Origin: Actinomycetales bacterium
Lineage (GTDB): Bacteria; Actinomycetota; Actinomycetes; Actinomycetales; Dermatophilaceae
Reading direction: 5' to 3'
NCBI GenBank assembly: GCA_016710385.1
Contig: JADJVX010000021.1
Coordinates: 1-64,000 of the forward strand
Length of the DNA: 64,000 nucleotides
Made by a program: the position numbers and the translations under genes. Below are positions 34,428 through 42,953 of this stretch, piece after piece (positions within the stretch are counted from its first letter, which is position 1; each line of letters begins with the position of its first letter). Under the pieces are notes generated by a model, which ran no database searches, was not told the origin of the DNA, and worked only from the letters and a program-made list of their open reading frames with translations.

Positions 34428-34500
34428 AGGGCAATAGCTCAATTGGTAGAGCACCGGTCTCCAAAACCGGCGGTTGGGGGTTCGAGTCCCTCTTGCCCTG
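34428..34500 (+). tRNA. tRNA-Trp (CCA)
   Basis: Acceptor AGGGCAA/TTGCCCT, D stem GCTC/GAGC, anticodon stem CCGGT/ACCGG with loop CTCCAAA (anticodon CCA), T arm GGGGG-TTCGAGT-CCCTC, discriminator G, no encoded CCA. Its position just before secE-nusG is the normal actinobacterial order. Confidence 0.97.
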
Positions 34501-34597
34501 CTGGTGTAGCCCGACACCGGTGGCCTTGCCGCTGGACAGAGGTTGCGACAGTCCACGGACATCCCGTCCATACCGTTACGAGTGAAGGATCGATCGC

Positions 34598-34867
34598 GTG
34601 ACCGAGTCCAGCACCGCGAAGACCGGGAGCCGGGCCACCCAGAAGCGGTCGGCCCCGGGTAACCCGGTCAGCCGACTGTTCGCGGCGATCGCGCTCTTCG
34701 TGCGCCAGATCATTGACGAGTTGCGCAAGGTCGTGCGGCCCACCGGCTCCGAGCTGCTCAACTACACGATCGTCGTCATCCTCTTCGTGCTGGCGATCAT
34801 GGCGATCGTCTCGGGGCTGGACTTCCTGTTCCACCGGCTGATCCTGCTGGTCTTCGCCGGCACCTGA
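34598..34867 (+). CDS. secE: Preprotein translocase subunit SecE
   Basis: 89 residues: a basic N-terminus, the amphipathic FVRQIIDELRKVVRPT motif, and one membrane helix (about 55-82). It clamps SecY in the Sec channel. GTG start; precedes nusG as usual. Confidence 0.96.
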   Translation: MTESSTAKTGSRATQKRSAPGNPVSRLFAAIALFVRQIIDELRKVVRPTGSELLNYTIVVILFVLAIMAIVSGLDFLFHRLILLVFAGT

Positions 34868-34917
34868 TCAGCGCCGCCTGAACGTTCGCTTCGCCCCGTA
34901 GGAAAGAGGTCTTCACC

Positions 34918-35649
34918 GTGTCCGACCAGGACGACGTCTTCGACGCAGCGCTCGCCGACTCTCGGCGCGACGCGCAAGCCGCCGAGCCCGCGGCACAGGA
35001 GTCTGCCCTCGCCGCCGAGGCTGACGAGGACGCTGCCATCGACCCGGTCGCCGAGTTCAAGGCGACGCTGCGGGCCAAGCCCGGAGACTGGTATGTCATC
35101 CACTCCTACGCCGGTTACGAAAACCGGGTCAAGGCCAACCTCGAGACCCGCATCGTTAGCCTCAACATGGAGGACTACATCTTCGAGATCGAAGTCCCCA
35201 TGGAGGAGGTCCGCGAGATCAAGGGCGGTCAGCCTAAGCTCGTGCGGCGGGTGCGGATGCCCGGATATGTCCTCGTCCGGATGGACCTCACCGACGAATC
35301 CTGGGGTGCCGTCCGGCATACCCCTGGCGTCACCGGTTTTGTCGGCAACGCCCACCAGCCCATTCCGCTGACCCTCGACGAGGTCTACGGCATGCTTGCC
35401 CCCGACCTGGCCCCGGCGGCCGGGGCTGCGGCGGCCGGTGGGGCCGGATCGGGCAGCAAGCCCAAGGACGTGCGTCTGGTCGACTTCGAGGTCGGCGAGT
35501 CCGTCACGGTCATGGAAGGTCCGTTCGAGACCATGCCGGCGACGATCTCCGAGATCAACCCCGACACCCAGAAGCTCAAGGTCCTCGTGTCGATCTTCGG
35601 TCGCGAGACACCTGTCGAACTCTCCTTCAGCCAGGTCGCCAAGCTCTGA
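34918..35649 (+). CDS. nusG: Transcription termination/antitermination factor NusG
   Basis: 243 residues: an acidic Ala/Glu-rich N-terminal extension (1-50) typical of actinobacteria, the NGN domain (DWYVIHSYAGYENRVKANLE to HQPIPLT), an Ala/Gly linker (about 160-178) and a C-terminal KOW domain (ESVTVMEGPFETMPATI). It binds RNA polymerase and links it to Rho or the ribosome. GTG start preceded by GGAAAGAGG. Confidence 0.97.
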   Translation: MSDQDDVFDAALADSRRDAQAAEPAAQESALAAEADEDAAIDPVAEFKATLRAKPGDWYVIHSYAGYENRVKANLETRIVSLNMEDYIFEIEVPMEEVREIKGGQPKLVRRVRMPGYVLVRMDLTDESWGAVRHTPGVTGFVGNAHQPIPLTLDEVYGMLAPDLAPAAGAAAAGGAGSGSKPKDVRLVDFEVGESVTVMEGPFETMPATISEINPDTQKLKVLVSIFGRETPVELSFSQVAKL

Positions 35650-35753
35650 GGCTGCCGATCTGATCGAAGGAAACCCGCCGGTCGTGAACCCACGACCGAC
35701 ACTGCAACCGGGTCATCGCCCACGGCGTCGGCCCACAACGAAGGAAGAGGCTC

Positions 35754-36191
35754 ATGCCCCCCAAGAAGAAGAAGATCACCGGGTTTATCAAGCTGCAGAT
35801 CAACGCCGGCGCCGCGACCCCGGCACCGCCGGTCGGCCCCGCGCTCGGTCAGCACGGTGTCAACATCATGGAGTTCGTCAAGGCCTACAACGCGGCCACC
35901 GAGCACCAGCGCGGCAACGTCATCCCGGTGGAGATCACGGTCTACGAAGACCGCTCGTTCACGTTCGTCACCAAGACCCCGCCGGCCGCCGAGCTCATCA
36001 AGAAGGCCGCTGGCGTCGCCAAGGGCTCCTCCGAGCCGCACAAGACCAAGGTCGCCAAGCTCTCCGCTGACCAGATCCGTGAGATCGCCCAGCAGAAGAT
36101 GGAAGACCTCAACGCCAACGACATCGAGATGGCCGCCCGCATCATCGCCGGCACCGCCCGGTCGATGGGCATCACCACCGAGGGCTACTGA
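35754..36191 (+). CDS. rplK: 50S ribosomal protein L11
   Basis: A 145-residue L11: PPVGPALGQHGVNIMEF in the N-terminal domain and the rRNA-binding C-terminal domain with AGTARSMGI. It forms the GTPase-associated centre with 23S rRNA. GGAAGAGG precedes the ATG. Confidence 0.98.
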   Translation: MPPKKKKITGFIKLQINAGAATPAPPVGPALGQHGVNIMEFVKAYNAATEHQRGNVIPVEITVYEDRSFTFVTKTPPAAELIKKAAGVAKGSSEPHKTKVAKLSADQIREIAQQKMEDLNANDIEMAARIIAGTARSMGITTEGY

Positions 36192-36249
36192 TCGGCTCAC
36201 ACTGATCGGCTCGTGCTGATCAGCCAGCCATCCGGCATACCAGAACAAA

Positions 36250-36275
36250 CACGGCATACCACCTGGTATGCCGTG
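36250..36275. promoter_or_regulatory. 12-bp perfect inverted repeat between rplK and rplA
   Basis: CACGGCATACCA and TGGTATGCCGTG, separated by CC, form a perfect dyad made of two opposed GTATGCCG octamers; a third octamer lies at 36234. There is no U tract and rplA must be expressed, so read-through or RNA-processing control is more likely than full termination. Confidence 0.6.
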
Positions 36276-36334
36276 CGTGGGAGGGCCTCGCGCGGGCCCG
36301 TCAACCACACTCCACCCCGCAGTAAGGAGCAGCA

Positions 36335-37048
36335 ATGAAGCGCAGCAAGTCCTACCAGGCCGCCGCGGAGAAGATCACCCCGGGCAAGCTCTACGCGCCG
36401 CTCGAGGCGGTGCGGCTGGCCAAGGAGACCTCCTCCACCAAATACGACGCCACCGTCGAGGTCGCCCTGCGGCTCGGGGTCGACCCCCGCAAGGCCGACC
36501 AGATGGTCCGCGGCACGGTCAACCTTCCGCACGGCACGGGCAAGACCGCGCGCGTGCTGGTCTTCGCCAACGCCGACAAGGCCGACGCGGCTCGTGAGGC
36601 CGGCGCCGACTACGTCGGGTCGGACGACCTGCTGGCCAAGATCCAGGGCGGTTGGCTGGACTTCGACGCCGTCGTCGCGACCCCGGACATGATGGGCAAG
36701 GTGGGTCGGCTCGGTAAGGTGCTCGGCCCGCGTGGCCTCATGCCCAACCCGAAGACCGGCACGGTCACCATGGACGTGGCCAAGGCCGTCACCGAGATCA
36801 AGGGCGGCAAGATCGAGTTCCGCGTCGACAAGCACGCCAACCTGCACTTCATCATCGGCAAGGTGAGCTTCGATGAGAAGGCGCTGGTGGAAAACTACGC
36901 GGCCGCCTACGAAGAGGTGCTGCGGCTCAAGCCGTCGGCCTCCAAGGGCCGTTACGTCGAGAAGGCCACCATGGCCACGACGATGGGCCCCGGCATCCCG
37001 CTGGACCCGGCCCGCACCCGCAACCTGCTCTCCGACGACGAGTCCTGA
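36335..37048 (+). CDS. rplA: 50S ribosomal protein L1
   Basis: A 237-residue L1 with the two-domain signature (SYQAAAEKI, VEVALRLGVDPRKADQMVRG, LGPRGLMPNPKTGTVT, NLHFIIGKVSF). It binds 23S rRNA at the L1 stalk and usually represses its own operon. AAGGAG precedes the ATG by 7 nt. It is followed by a strong hairpin and then unrelated genes. Confidence 0.98.
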   Translation: MKRSKSYQAAAEKITPGKLYAPLEAVRLAKETSSTKYDATVEVALRLGVDPRKADQMVRGTVNLPHGTGKTARVLVFANADKADAAREAGADYVGSDDLLAKIQGGWLDFDAVVATPDMMGKVGRLGKVLGPRGLMPNPKTGTVTMDVAKAVTEIKGGKIEFRVDKHANLHFIIGKVSFDEKALVENYAAAYEEVLRLKPSASKGRYVEKATMATTMGPGIPLDPARTRNLLSDDES

Positions 37049-37069
37049 TTCGCCGCCGACGGCACATTT

Positions 37070-37103
37070 CGCGCCCGGCCCCGTCACCACGGGGCCGGGC
37101 GCG
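37070..37103 (+). terminator. Terminator-like hairpin after rplA
   Basis: A perfect 15-bp stem, CGCGCCCGGCCCCGT paired with ACGGGGCCGGGCGCG around CACC, starts 22 bp after the rplA stop. Only a weak T-rich stretch follows (ATTTG). Confidence 0.75.
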
Positions 37104-37209
37104 AGGCATTTGCCGACATTTCGGGGCGTATGTCCGGGATCTCGGCGGTTCGGTGGGTGCTAAGCACTAGCGTGGGGCGTTGTCGTCACCACCACCTCGG
37201 GAGTATGCC

Positions 37210-37986
37210 GTGAAGCTCACCTCGTTCAGCCCGCTCGCCCTCGCCGCAGTCCTTGCCCTCGCCGGGTGCGGAGGCGGCAGCGGCACTGCGACCGCCCCGG
37301 CCACGGGTGCCAGTGCCGCAGCGCCGACCACTGCTGCGGTCATCGCCATCACCGACGGCAAGGTGCTGGCCCAGCGGCTCAACGATGGGCTCACCAAGGC
37401 GGGCAGCGGCAAGGCCGTCATGACGATGTCGGGCATGAGCAGCGCGGCGGCCTCTGGCGCGATGGAGGGCTCGACCGAGTTCGTCGTCAAGGGCGACCAC
37501 ATGGACACCAAGGCCACCATGACGGTCATGGGTAAGTCGGTCGAGGTCCGCAGCATCGGCGGCATCATGTACATGAAGGGGCTCTTGCCGGCCGCAGCGA
37601 TCGGCGGCAAGACCTGGGTGAAGATCGACCCCAACGGCACCGACGCATTCAGCAAGCAAATGGCTCCGACGCTCAAGCAGTCCGGTGACGTGCGCGCCCA
37701 GATCGACATGTATGCCGGGGCCAAGGTCGCCGTCGTCGACACCACCAATGGCGTCACCCACTACAAGCTGACCGGTCTGACCGCGGCCCCGGCTGCGAGC
37801 ACGGGCACGGCGAGTGCCGCCCCGCAGAGCGTCGACATCTGGATGGACGCCCAGGACCGGCCCACCAAGATGTCGGTGACGACCCCGGAGGGCAATGTCC
37901 AGGTGACCTACTCGGACTTCGGTGCCCCGATCACCGTCGAGGCGCCCCCGGCTGCCGAGGTCGGCACCTTCTCGATGCCGTCCTGA
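37210..37986 (+). CDS. LppX/LprG-like lipoprotein
   Basis: 258 residues. Signal peptide with lipobox LALAGC (Cys20), a short Thr/Ala linker, then a beta-rich domain with LppX/LprAFG features (GSTEFVVKGDHMDTKATMTV, GGIMYMKG, YKLTG, IWMDAQDRPTKMSVT). Such proteins carry lipids across the actinobacterial envelope. Start GTG 37210 follows GGGAG and lies in a GTATGCCGTG octamer; family assignment is from pattern. Confidence 0.72.
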   Translation: MKLTSFSPLALAAVLALAGCGGGSGTATAPATGASAAAPTTAAVIAITDGKVLAQRLNDGLTKAGSGKAVMTMSGMSSAAASGAMEGSTEFVVKGDHMDTKATMTVMGKSVEVRSIGGIMYMKGLLPAAAIGGKTWVKIDPNGTDAFSKQMAPTLKQSGDVRAQIDMYAGAKVAVVDTTNGVTHYKLTGLTAAPAASTGTASAAPQSVDIWMDAQDRPTKMSVTTPEGNVQVTYSDFGAPITVEAPPAAEVGTFSMPS

Positions 37987-38030
37987 GGCTAGACCTGGTC
38001 AGGCGGGCCGCCGCGGCGTAGCGTCCGCTC

Positions 38031-39155
38031 ATGATGCGAATCTCCCGCGCCGCACTCGGCGCCGCATGCGCCCTCACCTTCGGCCTCACGGCATACGCCG
38101 GTATGCCGGCCACCGCGGCCCCGGCCGCGCCCTCCATCCCGCTCACGGCGGAGGGCGCGCCGGCCGCGAGCCTGGCCTGGCAGGACCTCTCCACGGGATC
38201 GACCGCGCGCCTGCGCGGCCTGGCCGTCGTCTCCCGCGAGGTCGTCTGGGCAGCCGGCTATGACGGCACCATCCTGCGCACGGTCGACGGCGGCGCGACC
38301 TGGGCTTCGGTGGGACCGACCGCGGCGGCTGCCCTGCAGTTCCGCGACATCGAAGCGACCTCGGCGTCGCACGCGGTGGCGATGACGGTCGGCTCCGGCG
38401 AGGAATCGCGGATCTACGTCACCGACGACGGCGGCGCGAGTTGGGTCGAGGCGGACCGGATGACCGATCCGTTGGGGTTCTACGACTGCATGGCCTTCAC
38501 CGACCGCTCCCGCGGGGTCGTCGTCAGCGACCCGGTGGGGGGAGTCCTCACCCTCAAGGCCACGACGGACGGCGGACACACCTGGACCCCGGTCGACACC
38601 TCGGCCGCCCCCACGCCGTTGGCCACCGAGTACTACTTCGCGGGATCCGGCACCTGCCTGTCGGCAGGGGTGGGTGGGCGACTGGCGATCGGCACCGGAG
38701 GAGCCGACCGGGCGCGGGTATTCCTCTCCGACGACCGTGGCGCCTCGTGGTCGGTCGTCGACACCCCTGTCGCCGCCTCCGGATCGGCGGGCATCTTCTC
38801 GGTGCGCTTCCTGGACGCGCGCCGCGGGGTCGTCGTCGGCGGTGACTATCTGGCACCGGACTCGCGCGACGCGATCGCGGCCTGGACCGCAGACGGCGGT
38901 CGGACCTGGTCGCTGCCCCAGACCGCCCCGGGCGGCTATCGATCCGGCGCGTCCTTCGCCGCGGTCGGCGGGCCGAAGGCCGGCGTCGCGGCGATCGCCG
39001 TCGGTCCGACGGGATCGGACGTGTCGTGGGATGGCGGGCGCACTTGGGCGCCTATCGACGCAGGCTCGCTCGACACCGTCCAGTGTGTCGCCGGGCGGTG
39101 CTATGCCTCGGGTGCCTCGGGTCGCGTGGCAGTCCTTCAGGTGGGCTCGCGCTGA
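38031..39155 (+). CDS. Secreted BNR-repeat beta-propeller protein (HCF136/sialidase-like)
   Basis: 374 residues with an N-terminal signal peptide (cleavage after about ATA) and a series of BNR/Asp-box repeats (DGGATW, DDGGASW, DGGHTW, DRGASW, DGGRTW twice). These indicate a six- or seven-bladed propeller like HCF136/YCF48 or sialidase-fold proteins. No catalytic residues can be assigned. Exported; function unknown. Confidence 0.78.
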   Translation: MMRISRAALGAACALTFGLTAYAGMPATAAPAAPSIPLTAEGAPAASLAWQDLSTGSTARLRGLAVVSREVVWAAGYDGTILRTVDGGATWASVGPTAAAALQFRDIEATSASHAVAMTVGSGEESRIYVTDDGGASWVEADRMTDPLGFYDCMAFTDRSRGVVVSDPVGGVLTLKATTDGGHTWTPVDTSAAPTPLATEYYFAGSGTCLSAGVGGRLAIGTGGADRARVFLSDDRGASWSVVDTPVAASGSAGIFSVRFLDARRGVVVGGDYLAPDSRDAIAAWTADGGRTWSLPQTAPGGYRSGASFAAVGGPKAGVAAIAVGPTGSDVSWDGGRTWAPIDAGSLDTVQCVAGRCYASGASGRVAVLQVGSR

Positions 39156-39276
39156 GGGTCGTTCTCGTCGTGCCGACCGATGCAGGAAGGCTTGGTGAGA
39201 CCTGCGTCTCATTGAGCGATTCGATGGCCGGCATACAGGGAAACGATTGATCTCGCCGTGCTAAGTGTGGGGTTTT

Positions 39277-39293
39277 GATATAGACTGACTATC
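39277..39293. promoter_or_regulatory. Candidate OxyR site/promoter of ahpC
   Basis: GATATAGACTGACTATC contains inverted halves (GATA...TATC, ATAG...CTAT) of the kind OxyR recognises, 82 bp before ahpC, in an AT-rich patch with a possible -10 (TATAGA). The half-site spacing is not the textbook one. oxyR itself ends the same gene set. Confidence 0.5.
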
Positions 39294-39374
39294 GGACGTT
39301 GAGGCCTGGGTCCCTGATCCTCGCCCGCACTTCCGACCCCATACCTGACACGACACAGCGAGGTGTACCCGCAC

Positions 39375-39938
39375 ATGGCACTCATCGGGACCGAGATCAA
39401 GCCCTTCGAAGCGACCGCGTTCAAGAGCGGCGAGTTCGTCGGGGTCAGCGATGCCGACCTCAAGGGCAAGTGGTCCGTGGTGTTCTTCTACCCGGCCGAC
39501 TTCACCTTCGTCTGCCCCACGGAGCTCGGCGACATGGCCGACCACTACGCCGAGCTCAAGGCCATGGGCGTCGAGGTCTTCTCGGTCTCCACCGACACCC
39601 ACTTCACCCACAAGGCCTGGCACGACTCGTCCGAGACCATCGGCAAGATCGACTACTACATGGTCGGCGACCCCACGGGCACGATCACGACCAACTTCAA
39701 GGTCATGCGTGAGGGTCAGGGCCTGGCCGACCGCGGCACCTTCGTCATCGACCCCGACGGCATCATCCAGATCATGGAGGTCACCTGCGAGGGTGTCGGC
39801 CGCAACGCCGCCGAGCTGGTCCGCAAGGTCAAGGCTGCTCAGTACGTCCGCAACCACCCGGGCGAGGTCTGCCCGGCCAAGTGGGAAGAGGGCGCCTCCA
39901 CCCTCGCGCCGTCGCTGGACCTGGTCGGCAAGATCTGA
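39375..39938 (+). CDS. ahpC: Alkyl hydroperoxide reductase peroxiredoxin subunit
   Basis: A 187-residue typical 2-Cys peroxiredoxin. Peroxidatic Cys47 is in FTFVCPTE and resolving Cys166 in GEVCPAKW. It has the length and class of AhpC recycled by AhpF. It reduces H2O2, organic peroxides and peroxynitrite. ATG 39375 is used rather than the in-frame GTG 12 bases earlier. Confidence 0.97.
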   Translation: MALIGTEIKPFEATAFKSGEFVGVSDADLKGKWSVVFFYPADFTFVCPTELGDMADHYAELKAMGVEVFSVSTDTHFTHKAWHDSSETIGKIDYYMVGDPTGTITTNFKVMREGQGLADRGTFVIDPDGIIQIMEVTCEGVGRNAAELVRKVKAAQYVRNHPGEVCPAKWEEGASTLAPSLDLVGKI

Positions 39939-39967
39939 CGTCCGCGCACCTCGCGCACACCGCATGA

Positions 39968-40003
39968 GGTATGCCGGGTGCGGGCGTCCGCACCCGGCAT
40001 ACC
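39968..40003 (+). promoter_or_regulatory. 16-bp perfect hairpin between ahpC and ahpF
   Basis: GGTATGCCGGGTGCGG pairs perfectly with CCGCACCCGGCATACC around GCGT, 30 bp after ahpC. It carries two opposed octamers and is followed by GATCTGGTCTTTC. It may be an attenuating terminator reducing ahpF relative to ahpC, or an RNA 3'-end stabiliser. Confidence 0.65.
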
Positions 40004-40096
40004 GATCTGGTCTTTCTGTCTCGTTCTCTCCCAAGCCGATTCGTTCTGCCACTGTCTGCTTCGCCGGTCTGGACCGGCACACCCAGGAGCCACGCC

Positions 40097-41716
40097 ATGC
40101 TCGACGCCACCCTGACCGCCACCCTCAAGACCTACCTCGAACGCGTCACCGAACCCATCGAGCTCGCCGCGGCCCTCGACGACAGCCCCGCCGCGGGCCA
40201 GACCCGCGAGTTGCTCGACGAGATCGCCGCGCTCTCGGACAAGATCACCGTGACGACGCAGGCCGACGAGCGCACGCCGTCCTTCGCGATCGCGCGACCC
40301 GGCACCGACATCGCGGTGCGCTTCGCCGGGGTGCCGCTCGGGCACGAGTTCACCTCGCTGGTGCTCGCGTTGCTGCAGGTCGGCGGCGTGCCGCCGAAGA
40401 TCTCCGACGAGCTGGCTCAGCAGGTGCGAGACCTGCCCGGCGAGCACCACTTCGAGACCTATATGTCGCTCACCTGCCAGAACTGCCCCGACGTCGTGCA
40501 GGCACTCAACGCCATGAGCGTGCTCAACCCGCGGATCACCCACGTGGCGATCGAGGGCGGGGCCTTCCAGGACGAGGTGGCCGAGCGCAAGATCCTGGCG
40601 GTGCCGACCGTCTACCGCAACGGTGAGCTCTTCGGTCAGGGCCGGATGACCCTCGAGGAGATCGTTCGCAAGCTCGACACCGGTGCCGAGGCCCGCGACG
40701 CCGAGCGACTCGCGGCGATGGAGCCCTTCGACGTGCTCGTCGTCGGCGGTGGCCCCGCGGGCGCGACGGCCGCAATCTACGCAAGCCGCAAGGGAATCCG
40801 CACCGGCATCCTCGTCGAGCGCTTTGGCGGCCAGGTCATGGACACCATGTCGATCGAGAACTTCGTCTCGGTGCAGCACACCGAGGGACCGAAACTCTCG
40901 TCCGCCTTGGAGGAGCACGTGCGCTCCTACGAGGTCGAGGTCATGGAGTTGCAGACCGCCAGGTCGCTGCGGCCGACCGCCGAGGCAGGCGGCCTGGCCT
41001 CCGTCGAGTTGACCAACGGCGCGGTGCTGCAGGCCCGGTCGGTCGTCGTCGCGACGGGAGCTCGGTGGCGGCACATGGGCGTGCCGGGTGAAGAGGAATA
41101 CCGCAACAAGGGCGTGACCTTCTGCCCACACTGCGACGGGCCGCTCTTCAAGGGCAAGCGGGTCGCGGTCATCGGCGGCGGCAACTCCGGCATCGAGGCG
41201 GCGATCGACCTGGCCGGCGTCGTCGGGCACGTGACCGTTATCGAGTTCCTCGATGAGTTGCGCGCCGACGCGGTGTTGCAGCGCAAGCTGCGCAGCCTGC
41301 CGAATGTCGAGGTCATCCTCGGTGCCCGCACCACCGAGGTGCTCGGCAACGGCGAGCGGGTCACTGGCCTCACCTACGAGGACCGCGCGACCGGCGAACT
41401 CAAACATCTCGACCTCGAGGGCATCTTCGTCCAGATCGGTCTGCTGCCCAACACCGATTGGCTGGGTGAGTCGCTGGCGCTCAGCCCGCGCAAGGAGATC
41501 GTCATCGACGACCGCGGAAGCACCTCTGCTGCAGGTATTTTCGCGGCGGGCGACTGCACGACGGTGCCCTACAAGCAGATCGTCATCAGCATGGGCGCCG
41601 GAGCGACATCGGCGTTGAGCGCTTTCGACTACCTCATCCGGACCTCCGCCCCCGCTGAGGAGCCAGCCCCGGCAGCCGTGAAGGAGTCCGCCAAGGAGTC
41701 CGTCGCGGTGTCATGA
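40097..41716 (+). CDS. ahpF: Alkyl hydroperoxide reductase flavoprotein subunit
   Basis: 539 residues. An N-terminal double thioredoxin-fold domain with CQNC (127/130), then a thioredoxin-reductase-like part with FAD motif GGGPAGATAA (217-226), NAD(P)H motif GGGNSGIEAA and redox CPHC (343/346). It passes electrons from NAD(P)H to AhpC. A Glu/Ala/Lys tail ends 4 nt inside oxyR (ATGA). Confidence 0.97.
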   Translation: MLDATLTATLKTYLERVTEPIELAAALDDSPAAGQTRELLDEIAALSDKITVTTQADERTPSFAIARPGTDIAVRFAGVPLGHEFTSLVLALLQVGGVPPKISDELAQQVRDLPGEHHFETYMSLTCQNCPDVVQALNAMSVLNPRITHVAIEGGAFQDEVAERKILAVPTVYRNGELFGQGRMTLEEIVRKLDTGAEARDAERLAAMEPFDVLVVGGGPAGATAAIYASRKGIRTGILVERFGGQVMDTMSIENFVSVQHTEGPKLSSALEEHVRSYEVEVMELQTARSLRPTAEAGGLASVELTNGAVLQARSVVVATGARWRHMGVPGEEEYRNKGVTFCPHCDGPLFKGKRVAVIGGGNSGIEAAIDLAGVVGHVTVIEFLDELRADAVLQRKLRSLPNVEVILGARTTEVLGNGERVTGLTYEDRATGELKHLDLEGIFVQIGLLPNTDWLGESLALSPRKEIVIDDRGSTSAAGIFAAGDCTTVPYKQIVISMGAGATSALSAFDYLIRTSAPAEEPAPAAVKESAKESVAVS

Positions 41717-42645
41717 ACCTGCGCGATTTGCAGTACCTCGTCGCCCTGGCCGATCAACGCCACTTCGGCCGGGCCGCCGAGGCCTGCTTCGTCAGCCAGC
41801 CGACGCTCTCGACCCAGATCAAGAAGCTGGAGGCCGAGCTCGGTGCCGAGTTGCTCGAGCGCAGCCCCCGGCAGGTCATGCTCACCGCGGTGGGCGAGCA
41901 GGTCGTCGCTCATGCCCGCACCGTCCTGGCCGAGGCCGAGGCGATCCGTGGGATCGCCCGGCACGCCCAGGATCCCCGAGCCGGCACGTTGCGGGTGGGC
42001 GCGTTCCCGACCATCGCGCCCTACCTGCTGCCGCATGTCATCCCGGCCCTACGGCATACCCTGCCCGATCTCGAGTTGCTCCTTGTCGAGGAGAAGTCGG
42101 CCGTGCTGCTGGACCAGGTGCGCACCGGGCGGCTGGACGCCGCCGTGCTGGCCCTGCCGGTCGACGACGACACCCTGCACGTGCAGCCGCTCTTCCGCGA
42201 GGACTTCGTGCTCGCCGTGCCGGCCGGGCACCGGCTGGCCGCGCCGACCAGCGCTGGGTCGGACGGGGAGCCGATCGGCCTGGAGTCACTCGCCGACGAG
42301 CGCATCCTGCTGCTCACCGACGGTCACTGCTTGCGAGACCAGGCGCTCGCGGTCTGTCAGCTCGCCGGAGTCGCCGAGAAGGAAGGGTTCCGGGCGACCA
42401 GTCTGGAGACGCTGCGTCACATGGTCGCGGCCGGCGTCGGCGTGACCCTCCTGCCGACCCTCGCCGTCAGCGCTCCGGTGCCCTCCTCCCCGGCAATCGC
42501 GTTGCGCCAGTTCGGACCTCCCGCCCCGCATCGGGATGTCGCCCTGGTCTGGCGGCGCACCAGCGTCTTTCGCGAGGTGCTCCCCGAGGTTGCGCACGTG
42601 CTCGCGACCCTGCCGCAGGGCCTGGTCACTCCGCTCTCGGGCTGA
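41713..42645 (+). CDS. oxyR: Hydrogen-peroxide sensor OxyR (LysR family)
   Basis: 310 residues: an N-terminal winged helix (LRDLQYLVALADQRHFGRAA) and a LysR effector domain with the OxyR redox pair in DGHCLRDQALAVC (Cys206, Cys215). Oxidation by H2O2 forms the disulfide and switches on ahpCF. It is translationally coupled to ahpF, so sensor and detoxifier are made together, with likely autoregulation at the 39.28 kb site. Confidence 0.95.
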   Translation: MNLRDLQYLVALADQRHFGRAAEACFVSQPTLSTQIKKLEAELGAELLERSPRQVMLTAVGEQVVAHARTVLAEAEAIRGIARHAQDPRAGTLRVGAFPTIAPYLLPHVIPALRHTLPDLELLLVEEKSAVLLDQVRTGRLDAAVLALPVDDDTLHVQPLFREDFVLAVPAGHRLAAPTSAGSDGEPIGLESLADERILLLTDGHCLRDQALAVCQLAGVAEKEGFRATSLETLRHMVAAGVGVTLLPTLAVSAPVPSSPAIALRQFGPPAPHRDVALVWRRTSVFREVLPEVAHVLATLPQGLVTPLSG

Positions 42646-42953
42646 CCGGCCGCGGCACCCGCGGGCGCGACAGGAGCGGTCCGGCGTGCGGGAGAGGGCG
42701 GAGTCAGTACGTGATTTGGGTCGGGTCGCGTCCGCAGCGTAAGATCCCGGTTGACCAATGACCGCCGGTCGTCTGATCGCCCACCTGGGTGAGCAGACCG
42801 AAGGCCCCGCACCACGCGGGCGACCCGCGCAGGACACGTGCTTCACGGCATACAAGCTTGAGCGTGTATGCCGTCCCCAGCCCCGTGCGCCTGCGCCGGG
42901 GCTGCTCTCGTGTCACGGGTCTTCGCCGGCGCAAAGCTACGGAAGGAGGCCCG
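42646..42953 (+). promoter_or_regulatory. rplJ promoter and leader region
   Basis: No gene in these 308 bp. TTGGGT (42716-42721) and TAAGAT (42740-42745), spaced by 18 bp, are a plausible promoter. The leader that follows, about 200 nt, is long enough for the L10(L12) autoregulatory site known upstream of rplJ. It contains an inverted octamer pair at 42845-42874. Confidence 0.6.
42845..42874 (+). promoter_or_regulatory. Inverted octamer pair in the rplJ leader
   Basis: ACGGCATACA and TGTATGCCGT form a 10-bp perfect stem with a 10-nt loop, 80 nt before the rplJ start. It could contribute to ribosomal-protein autoregulation in the leader RNA. Confidence 0.55.
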
